64,000 nucleotides of DNA from Bacillota bacterium (GTDB lineage: Bacteria > Bacillota > Clostridia > UBA1381 > UMGS1253), in assembly GCA_022706785.1 (NCBI GenBank), contig JAKJBW010000010.1, forward strand, positions 1 through 64,000, given 5' to 3'. A model generated the notes under the pieces. The model had not been told where the DNA came from and did not search any database. It was given only the letters and a program-made list of their open reading frames with translations. The position numbers and the translations under genes are program-made. The stretch's first letter is position 1, and each line of letters opens with the position of its first letter. This document shows positions 41,359 through 48,600 of the stretch, piece by piece.

Positions 41359-41508
41359 CTACCGGTTTAAATGCCCGACAAACTGCTGCAGCTCCTCCAG
41401 GGAGGAAAACTTTATCCCGCTTTGCAGGATGGATTCCTTGGTCCACTGCGGCAGCGATAAAAAATATTGCTGCATATGGGGGTTTTCAAACGGATTTACT
41501 TCGGGCAA
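41359..41508 (-). CDS. 49-aa small protein of unknown function
   Basis: A TTG at 41508 lies 7 nt after AGGAGGTG, one of the best SD sites in the window, and the frame runs 49 codons to TAG at 41359. The peptide begins MPEVNPFENPHMQQYFLSLP and ends EELQQFVGHLNR; it is soluble, with likely helices around an NPFENP start. It resembles short uncharacterised Clostridial proteins with an NPF-x-NPxMQ start, though I cannot confirm a family. It lies between elements M2 and M4, on the strand opposite to the prophage operon. Confidence 0.7.
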   Translation of the reverse strand: MPEVNPFENPHMQQYFLSLPQWTKESILQSGIKFSSLEELQQFVGHLNR

Positions 41509-41595
41509 TGCTATCACCTCCTGCCGGTGGTAGTATTTGCCGCCGCGGCTTTTAGTATTCGCAGTAACCGGGGCTTGTTTAAAAAGATCCGTTCA

Positions 41596-41763
41596 TTAGA
41601 CCTGTCCGCTAACCCCGGCACGGCGGCAAAACCGGTCTTTTCCCCGCCGGGCGATACAGCCGGAACCAGCCAATACACGAAGTATTGGCGGAACCTGCCT
41701 GCACCACCCGGCGGAAAAAAATCCTCAATTATCCGCTCACGCCCGGGTTAGCGGACAGGTCTA
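41596..41763. mobile_element. Miniature inverted-repeat element M4, copy 2
   Basis: 168 bp; ends TAGACCTGTCCGCTAACCCC and GGGTTAGCGGACAGGTCTA are inverted. Interior as in the copy at 12490, including AATACACGAAGTATTGGC. The flanks show TA on both sides and a further TTCAT direct repeat at 41591-41595 and 41764-41768, which would suggest a longer duplication if the TIR starts at TAGACC. Confidence 0.88.
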
Positions 41764-41796
41764 TTCATCTATTTTTCCAAAACAAGGAGGGCGCGG

Positions 41797-42201
41797 ATGC
41801 GGCACTACATACCGAAAAACAGCGAATACCGCATGGACCACGACACCTACATGATGATGTATTACCTAATACGCGCATACCCCGCGCTGTGCAGGCGGTA
41901 TGCCGATATGCTGCAAAAGGACGCTGCCGCGCCCGGAGATGCTACAAGCAGGGCGGCTGTCATCTCGGCGGTGGGCGGACAGATCGACGCTGTAGCAAAG
42001 GCCATAGCCCGCCTGCGGGAAAAGTACACAAACACCTGCACCGGCGAGGCGTTTGACGCGCTTGGCGCGTTTAACGACTACGGCGTTTTCGGCTACTTTC
42101 GCAGCAGGGCGCAAAAATCGGAGTGCCCGAGCACGCGGTCGCATAACCGGTTTAAAAATGAGTTTGCCTGGCAGGTGGCAAAAAACCTGTACCTTTTGTG
42201 A
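41797..42201 (+). CDS. Uncharacterised prophage protein
   Basis: 134 aa; ATG 6 nt after GGAGG. Helical, rich in Arg, Tyr and Met (TYMMMYYLIRAYPALCRRYA), with a central segment AVGGQIDAVAKAIARLREKY. No transmembrane or catalytic motif. It is 31 bp before the ArpU-like regulator, so both belong to one operon. I do not recognise the family. Confidence 0.65.
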   Translation: MRHYIPKNSEYRMDHDTYMMMYYLIRAYPALCRRYADMLQKDAAAPGDATSRAAVISAVGGQIDAVAKAIARLREKYTNTCTGEAFDALGAFNDYGVFGYFRSRAQKSECPSTRSHNRFKNEFAWQVAKNLYLL

Positions 42202-42232
42202 GGATATAAAATAAAGACAGGGAGGGCTGGGG

Positions 42233-42667
42233 ATGGACTGGAAAAACGCGGCGATAGAGGATTTGAAAAGGTTTGGCGCGCAAAAGGCAAGTCTTGACAA
42301 CATTTTGGCGCGCATACAGATTTTGCAGGACAGATACCAATCGGTGCGCGCTTCGGCGGTCCGGGATGTGCCGGTACGCGGCGGCGGAAAGCTTGAGGAT
42401 GCCATGCTTGACAATATTGTGGAGCGGGAGCGGCTGGCGTTAAATTATGAGGCCGCCCGGCGCATGGTTGAGCTTGTGGCGTGCGGGCTTGGCGGGCTTT
42501 CCGCGGCCCAGCGGCGTGTGCTGGAGGTGTTCTACACAGGGCAGTATAAAAACGGTATGGGCCTGCTGACAGAAGAGCTGGGCTATTCCGACCGCCAGAT
42601 ATACCGGATGCGGGATGATGCGCTGTATCTGTTCACCGTTTTGATGTACGGTGTGACCGAGTACTGA
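42233..42667 (+). CDS. Phage late-gene regulator, ArpU/DUF1492-like (sigma region 4-type helix-turn-helix)
   Basis: 144 aa; ATG after GGGAGGGCTGGGG. Residues ~1-65 are a coiled coil with ARIQILQDRYQSVRAS; residues ~88-135 form a region-4-like helix-turn-helix (LSAAQRRVLEVFY, LTEELGYSDRQIYRMRDDAL). This layout matches small phage activators at the end of early regions that switch on late genes. Here no late genes follow; repeats begin at once. Confidence 0.75.
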   Translation: MDWKNAAIEDLKRFGAQKASLDNILARIQILQDRYQSVRASAVRDVPVRGGGKLEDAMLDNIVERERLALNYEAARRMVELVACGLGGLSAAQRRVLEVFYTGQYKNGMGLLTEELGYSDRQIYRMRDDALYLFTVLMYGVTEY

Positions 42668-42740
42668 AAGGCGCCGGGCAGGCAAGGCTGGTTTTTACAT
42701 GCCAATGTTGAACGCTGTGATATTTCGCCGGGGTCCGGTA

Positions 42741-42882
42741 AATACATGAAAACTTTTTGCGCGGCAAAAAGCTAAAGTTTTGGTCAAACTTTTTTAAAAG
42801 TTTGTGGGGCTTTCAGGGGCGACGCCCACAAATCGCCGTCCGCAGACGGCGAAATCTTAATCGCCTGAGAGCTTTTTTCCCA
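42741..42882 (+). repeat. Degenerate class A-like repeat with GCCGTCCGCAGACGGC palindrome
   Basis: CTAAAGTTTTGGTCAAACTT, AAAAGTTTGTGGGGC and GGGGCGACGCCC correspond to the start of class A repeats. After that comes ATCGCCGTCCGCAGACGGCG, which recurs in inverted order at 56329-56346. No coding potential. Confidence 0.65.
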
Positions 42883-43201
42883 GGGTGTGGGCTCGAATAG
42901 GCGAAGCGCACAAAAGTGAGAAGTTTTTCCGCCATGCTTTGTTGTCGAAAGCTTATAGTCGATCCACTTCAAAACAGTCTGGTCTTTGAGGCCTTTTTTC
43001 CATCATGCTGCGTTGTCGTCCTAGGCGGGCGTCAGCCCGCCGTTGTCCTCCGTCTTGCCTGGCGGAAAAATTTCTCGCAAATCTTCAGACCCTTTTGAAG
43101 TGGATCGACTATAAATACACAAAGTATTCGCGCTTTCTTCCGCCTCGCCTGGCGAAAAAACTTCTCACTTTTGTGCGCTTCGCCTATTCGAGCCCACACC
43201 C
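42883..43201. mobile_element. Miniature inverted-repeat element M5, split by an M2 insertion
   Basis: The outer 46 bp are perfect inverted repeats (42883-42928 and 43156-43201), starting GGGTGTGGGCTCGAATAGGC. Without the inserted M2 copy plus one TA the element would be 161 bp. Its interior, TGCTTTGTTGTCGAAAGCTT joined to AAATACACAAAGTATTCGCG, matches the uninterrupted core of element M3. So M5 was present before M2 arrived. Confidence 0.9.
42956..43111 (+). mobile_element. Miniature inverted-repeat element M2, copy 4 (nested in M5)
   Basis: 156 bp; ends TAGTCGATCCACTTCAAAA and TTTTGAAGTGGATCGACTA, flanked by TA on both sides. Core with GGCGGGCGTCAGCCCGCC hairpin and GTTGTCCTCCGTCTTGCC. It lies in the middle of M5. 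Confidence 0.92.
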
Positions 43202-43205
43202 TTGT

Positions 43206-43240
43206 TACTTTCTTTTTGCGATAGAAAAAGAAAGTAAGGT
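43206..43240. repeat. Inverted repeat shared with the frr-pyrH gap
   Basis: TTACTTTCTTTTT-GCGATAG-AAAAAGAAAGTAA. The same sequence, inverted and slightly changed, lies at 56262-56296. Confidence 0.65.
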
Positions 43241-43288
43241 CTTGTTTTTCCTCTCATACGCCAGCCGTGGCCCGTCCGCACGGCTGTA

Positions 43289-43317
43289 TTGACTTTGTCT
43301 CGCAAACAGAGTAAAAT
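43289..43317 (+). promoter_or_regulatory. Promoter of the polysaccharide deacetylase gene
   Basis: TTGACT (43289-43294) and TAAAAT (43312-43317), 17 bp spacing; 35 bp before the start codon. Confidence 0.7.
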
Positions 43318-43351
43318 ATTCACAAAAAAGATATGATACAAGGATGATACC

Positions 43352-44197
43352 ATGAAACTGAAAAAGACGATCGTGATATGCATTTGCGCCGCTTTGGCGC
43401 TGCTGGCCGCTGCCGCGGCCCTGATTTCGGTTAAGCCCCAAGCCTATTATTTTGGCCGGGGTGCAATAGAAAAGATAGGCGACAAGCTGGAAAAACGCGT
43501 GCCGGTGCTGCTGTATCACCATCTGTATGCGCCGGAGCAGCAAGCCGTATATGGCAATAACCCTATGGCGCTGCCGGTGGGCGTGTTTGCCGAGCAGATG
43601 AAGCTCCTGGCGGATAACGGCTATCAGACCATCACCGCAGATGAGCTGTACCGGTTTTTGACCGACGGTGCGCCTTTACCAAAAAAATGTGTGATGGTCA
43701 CATTTGACGACGGTTATGAGAGCAATTGCGTGTACGCATACCCTGTTTTAAAGCAATACGGCTTTAAGGCCGTTATATTTGCCGAAACCTCAAAAATCAT
43801 ATGGGAGGACTGCGCCTTTGACCCTGCCGGCCTGCAGCGGCTGCGGCAAAAGTCTATGGCCGCCACCGGGGACGTTTTTACGTTCGCCAGCCATTCGCAC
43901 GCCATGCATTGGCAGGACGAGGGCGGCAATCCTGTCCTTACCACAAAGCCTGCGGACGAGGTATTAAAGGATATGGAAACCAGCAGGGATGTCTTAGGAA
44001 CGGACATTTACGCCTATCCTTACGGGGCATATAACGGCACGGTGATAGACCTGCTTGGGCAGGCAGGCTATAAAATGAGTTTTTTAAACAAGGCCGGCCG
44101 TGTGACAAAGCGCACGCACCCGTTTAAAATACCGCGCTATACCATTTATCAGAACAACGCCACAGCGCGGTTTAAAAATACACTGGGGCTGAAATAG
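43352..44197 (+). CDS. Membrane-anchored polysaccharide deacetylase (CE4)
   Basis: 281 aa; ATG after AAGGATGATACC (weak SD). An N-terminal lysine-led hydrophobic helix (residues ~4-25) anchors it outside the cell. NodB motifs: VPVLLYHHL, TFDDGYESN (metal and catalytic Asp), FASHSHAMHW (the two metal histidines) and YAYPYGAYN. Such enzymes remove acetyl groups from peptidoglycan or other surface GlcNAc polymers; in spore-formers some act on the cortex. The substrate is not determined by sequence. Own promoter; DUF421 gene follows 139 bp later. Confidence 0.9.
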   Translation: MKLKKTIVICICAALALLAAAAALISVKPQAYYFGRGAIEKIGDKLEKRVPVLLYHHLYAPEQQAVYGNNPMALPVGVFAEQMKLLADNGYQTITADELYRFLTDGAPLPKKCVMVTFDDGYESNCVYAYPVLKQYGFKAVIFAETSKIIWEDCAFDPAGLQRLRQKSMAATGDVFTFASHSHAMHWQDEGGNPVLTTKPADEVLKDMETSRDVLGTDIYAYPYGAYNGTVIDLLGQAGYKMSFLNKAGRVTKRTHPFKIPRYTIYQNNATARFKNTLGLK

Positions 44198-44267
44198 ACC
44201 CGGACGCGCACAGCAAACAAGCCATTTAACCGGCATCAATACATATTTTCACCCGCCCATGGCAGAC

Positions 44268-44320
44268 TAATATTAGGGTGCTTTGACTATTCGAAGGCAC
44301 ACCCTAACCAATATGTCTGT
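44268..44320 (+). promoter_or_regulatory. Long stem-loop upstream of the DUF421 gene
   Basis: AGAC-TAATATTAGGGTG pairs with CACCCTAACCAATATGTCT, leaving CTTTGACTATTCGAAGG in the loop. The SD (CGGAGG) begins just after it. It may terminate the deacetylase transcript or control the next gene. Confidence 0.5.
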
Positions 44321-44336
44321 CGGAGGCGGTTTTTTC

Positions 44337-45017
44337 ATGCTGGTGATCTTTTTTAGAACGATTATTCTCTATCTTGTGGTGATACTGGCCCTCAGGCTGA
44401 TGGGCAAAAGGCAGATCGGCCAGCTCCAGCCGTCCGAGCTGGTTGTGACCATCATGATATCCGAACTGGTGTCCATACCCATGCAGAATATAGGCGTTCC
44501 TTTGATCAGCGGGCTGATACCCGTTTTTACGCTGCTGGTCGCCGAGGTCGTTTTGTCCTTCGTCAGCCTTAAAAGCCGCCGCTTAAACCGCCTGCTGTCG
44601 GGGCATTCAAGCATCCTTATCAGCAACGGGAAAATAAATGAAAAAGAGCTGGCAAAATCGCGCTTTAACATAGAGGACCTGCTCGAGGAGCTGAGAATCA
44701 ACAATTACCCCGATATAGGCGATATTGAATTTGCCGTTTTGGAAACCAACGGACAGCTGAGCATACTGCCCAAGACCTGCGCAAGGCCGGTCACGGCACG
44801 CGACTTAAGCCTGAATCTGCCCGAGGTAAAGCTGACCCATACCATTATTTCGGATGGCGTGGTGGACGAGGCCGCGCTGAAGCGGGCAAATAAAAACATG
44901 AACTGGCTGACCAAACAGCTGACCAATAACCGTATCGAAAGCCCCAAGGACGTATTCTTGGCCACCATCGACGCAAACGGCAGTCTGTTTGTCCAGACAA
45001 AGGAGGTAAAAGCATGA
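44337..45017 (+). CDS. DUF421 (YetF-like) membrane protein
   Basis: 226 aa. ATG at 44337, about 10 nt after GGAGG; the longer reading to 44283 overlaps a stem-loop. Three membrane helices (residues ~2-80) followed by a cytoplasmic alpha/beta domain containing RFNIEDLLEELRINNYPDI, the DUF421 signature. YetF/YrbG-type proteins are common in spore-formers and of unknown biochemical role. The stop overlaps the DUF4363 gene by 4 bp. Confidence 0.88.
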   Translation: MLVIFFRTIILYLVVILALRLMGKRQIGQLQPSELVVTIMISELVSIPMQNIGVPLISGLIPVFTLLVAEVVLSFVSLKSRRLNRLLSGHSSILISNGKINEKELAKSRFNIEDLLEELRINNYPDIGDIEFAVLETNGQLSILPKTCARPVTARDLSLNLPEVKLTHTIISDGVVDEAALKRANKNMNWLTKQLTNNRIESPKDVFLATIDANGSLFVQTKEVKA

Positions 45018-45394
45018 AAACCTTTATCGTTTCACTGATCCTCATGGCAATTATTGTGGCAGGCAGTATCTGCTACGACATAGCGCTGGAAAAAATGACG
45101 CAGCAGGCCGGGCTATACGCCCAAAAAGCAGGCGAGGCGCTCGCCGCCGGCGATTTTGCGCAGGCCGGGGCGCAGACACAGGAAATGAAAGACTACTGGG
45201 AAAAGAGAAAAAAGCTGTTAAGCCTTTTTGTGGACCATGCCTATCTGGATGCGGTTGAAATTTCAGTGGAAGAATTAGAACAAAACATCATCTACGCAAA
45301 CGGCGCCAATGCGGCGGCGGCGTGCGCAAAGACCCAGGCGCAAATAGAAGACATTGCCCAAAACGAACGTCTTGAGCTGGCGAATCTGTTGTAG
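45014..45394 (+). CDS. DUF4363 family protein
   Basis: 126 aa; ATGA overlap with the DUF421 gene, AAAGGAGG upstream. One N-terminal membrane helix and a helical extracytoplasmic domain with a WEKRKKLLSLFVDHAYLD segment and an alanine-rich helix. DUF4363 genes are frequently found directly after DUF421 in Clostridia, so the pair probably forms one membrane complex. Function unknown. Confidence 0.82.
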   Translation: MKTFIVSLILMAIIVAGSICYDIALEKMTQQAGLYAQKAGEALAAGDFAQAGAQTQEMKDYWEKRKKLLSLFVDHAYLDAVEISVEELEQNIIYANGANAAAACAKTQAQIEDIAQNERLELANLL

Positions 45395-45411
45395 CGATTG
45401 TGCGTGCGCTG

Positions 45412-45470
45412 TTTTTTTTGAAACTCAGGAATTACGCCATTTTGGCGTAATTCCTGAGTTTCAAAAAAAA
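45412..45470. terminator. 28-bp perfect hairpin after the DUF421/DUF4363 pair
   Basis: Arms 45412-45439 and 45443-45470 are fully complementary, around a TTT loop. The core is GAAACTCAGGAATTACGCCA, bounded by T8 and A8 tracts. It is able to terminate from both sides (polC converges). The stem is far longer than needed, and AGGAAATTACGCC recurs nearby at 45533. Confidence 0.8.
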
Positions 45471-45600
45471 GTTTACCTTGAAAAGGTGATCGCAGCGAAC
45501 ATTTGTTGCGGAAGGCAACTTTTTTATGTGATAGGAAATTACGCCAAAATAGGTTGCCGGGCACAGGATCAGAATTACCGCTGACTGCCCGCGCAGGTTT

Positions 45601-45617
45601 CAGCGGGCGCTGCCCGC
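45601..45617. repeat. CAGCGGGCGCTGCCCGC hairpin, copy next to polC stop
   Basis: GCGGGC-GCT-GCCCGC stem. Same 17-mer at 38989, 50377 and 56451. It abuts the polC stop codon exactly. Confidence 0.7.
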
Positions 45618-48600
45618 TTACAGCTCAAAAAGCGTTACCTGACTGCTTTCGGGCAGGTCGCGCAGACAGCCGCTTTTTTGCAACATTTCTAAAACGGTTT
45701 TGCTGATCTTGGTGCGCATATGCATATCCTCAACCGAGAAGAACTCGCCCTTTTCACGCTCGGCCACAATGCTTTCGGCAGCGGATACGCTTACACCCGC
45801 AATAGCGGACAGCGGGGGCAGGATGCCTTCGGGCGTGGGCAGGAATTTTTTGGCGTGGGACCGGTACAGGCTGATGGGCGCAAAGCCCAGGCCTCTTGCA
45901 TACATTTCGCAGCACAGCTCCAAAATGGTGTAGACTTCCTTTTCCTTTGCGCTTGCGTCATCCTTGGCGGCGATCTGCCGCATGGCTTCCTGCACCCTGG
46001 CCGTACCGTAGCACATCAGCTCCGCGTCGAAATTGCCTTCGGCGCGGATGGTGAAATACGCGGTGTAGAACGCTTCGGGATAATACACCTTAAAATACGC
46101 GATACGGAAGGCCATCATCACATAAGCGGCGGCATGCGCTTTGGGGAACATGTATTTTATCTTGTTGCAGGAGTCGATATACCACTGCGGTACGCTGTGC
46201 GACCGCATTTCCTGCTCATCGTCGGCGGAGAGTCCCTTGCCCTTGCGTACCTTTTCCATGATTGAAAAGGCGTGCTTGGGCGCAAGGCCCATGCGTATGA
46301 GATAGATCATGATATCGTCTCTGGTACATATCGCCTCTTTTAAGGTGATCTCACCGCTTCTGATATAGCCCTGGGCGTTGTTGAGCCACACGTCGGTGCC
46401 GTGCGACAGCCCCGAAATCTGAAGGAGCTCTGAAAAGGTGGTGGGCTTGGTGTCCGCCAGCATCTGGCGCACAAACTCCGTGCCGAATTCGGGCACGCCG
46501 AACGTACCCACTGTGCTGCCGATCTGCTCGGGCGAGGCGCCAAGCGCGTCGGTATTGAGAAACAGGCTCATGGTGGCCGACTCGCCGAGCGGGATGGTTT
46601 TTGCGTCAACCCCTGTGAGGTCCTCAAGCATACGGATCACAGTGGGATCGTCGTGGCCTAAAATATCGAGCTTAAGCAGATTTTTATCGATGGAATGGTA
46701 GTCGAAATGTGTGGTTATGATATCGCTGCCGGCATCGTCTGCCGGATGCTGCACCGGGCAGAAGTCGTGGATATCCTTGTGGTGGGGCACAATGATGATG
46801 CCGCCCGGATGCTGGCCTGTGGTGCGCTTTACGCCGGTGCAGCCCATGGCAAGGCGTTTCATTTGGGTATTGTGCGCCACCAGTGAGCGCTCCTCGAAAT
46901 ATTTGCGCACATAGCCGAACGCCGTCTTTTCGGCAATGGTGCCGATAGTGCCCGCCCGGAAAACATGGCCCGCGCCGAACAGCTCTTCGGTATATTTGTG
47001 CGCGGTGCTTTGGTAGTCGCCCGAAAAATTCAGGTCGATATCCGGCTCCTTGTCCCCCTCAAAGCCTAAAAAGGTCTCGAAAGGGATATCATGCCCGTCC
47101 TTGTCCATTTTCTCACCGCAGGCGGGGCAGGCTTTGTCCGGCATATCGCAGCCCGATATACCGCTTAGCTCACCCGGGAAGTGCGAATGAGCGCATGCCG
47201 GGCACACATAATGCGCAGGGAGCGGGTTTACCTCTGTGATGCCCGTCAGAAACGCTATGAAGGACGAGCCCACAGACCCCCGCGAGCCGACCAGATAGCC
47301 GTCTGAAAGCGATTTGCTCACCAGCTTTTGCGCAATGATGTACATGACCGAAAAGCCGTATGTGGTGATGGCGTGAAGCTCCTTTTCCATGCGCGCACGT
47401 ACGATATCGGGAAGCGGATCGCCGTAAAGCCTTTCGGCGCGCTCATGGGAAATGCGTATGATATCCTCCTGCGCGCCCTGGATTTCGGGCGGGAAATGGC
47501 CGTCCGGCGTGGGCTGTATACATTCGACCATATCCGCAATACCGCCCGGCGCGGCTACCACGACCTCGTAGGCTGTTTGTTCGTCTAAATAACTAAACTC
47601 ATCTAACATCTCCTGTGTGGTGCGCAAATACAGGGGGGGCTGAAGATCCGCGTCGCTAAAGCCCTTGCCCGCCATAAGCACACGCCTGAAAACCTCGTCG
47701 TGAGGCTCTAAAAAATGCACGTCGCCGGTGGCCACGACAGGCTTGCCGTACTGCTTTCCCAGCGCTATGATGCGCAGGTTGATATCTATGAGCTGCTGTT
47801 CGGATGTCACGTCGCCGTTTCGCAGCATAAACGCGTTGTTGCCCAGCGGCTGGATTTCAAGGTAGTCGTAAAAGCTGACGATTTTTTCCATTTCCCGCGG
47901 CGGTTTGCCCGAAAACACAGCCCGGAAAAGCTCACCCTGCTCGCACGCCGAGCCGATGATGAGGCCTTCGCGATGTCTGGCGATAAGGCTTTTGGGTATT
48001 CTGGGCGTGCGGTAAAAATAGTTTAAATGCGATTCGGATATCAGCCGGTAGAGGTTTTTAAGCCCTGTTTCATTTTTAGACAGCAGTATGGCGTGATGCG
48101 CGCCGGTGCCGCGCACGTCTATGCCGCCGCCGAAATGGCTGTTGATATGCGCAAGCTCTGATACGCCCGCGTCGTGCAGCACGCCCGACATGGCAAGAAA
48201 TATGCCCGCTGTGGCGGCGGCGTCGTCCACGGCGCGGTGGTGGTTGTCCAGCCTGACGTTTAAGTGCTTTGCCAGCGTGTTTAGCTTATGGTTTGAAAGC
48301 TGCGGATACACCTTGCGCGACAGCTCAACGGTGTCGAGGTAGCAAAATCCGAAATCAAGGCCCATACGCTTCATGGCGGCACGCAGAAAGCCTGTGTCGA
48401 AGGCGGCGTTGTGCGCAACTAAAACAGCGTCGCCCGCGAAATCCAAAAACGCCCGCACCGCCGCATCCTCCTGCGGCGCGCCTGCCACCATAGCCTCCGT
48501 GATGCCGGTAAGCTCGGTGATCTTGGACGGTATGCCAAACGGCGGGGTAACAAAGCTTGAAAAGCTGTCGGTGATTTTGCCTTTGCAAACCTTGACGGCG

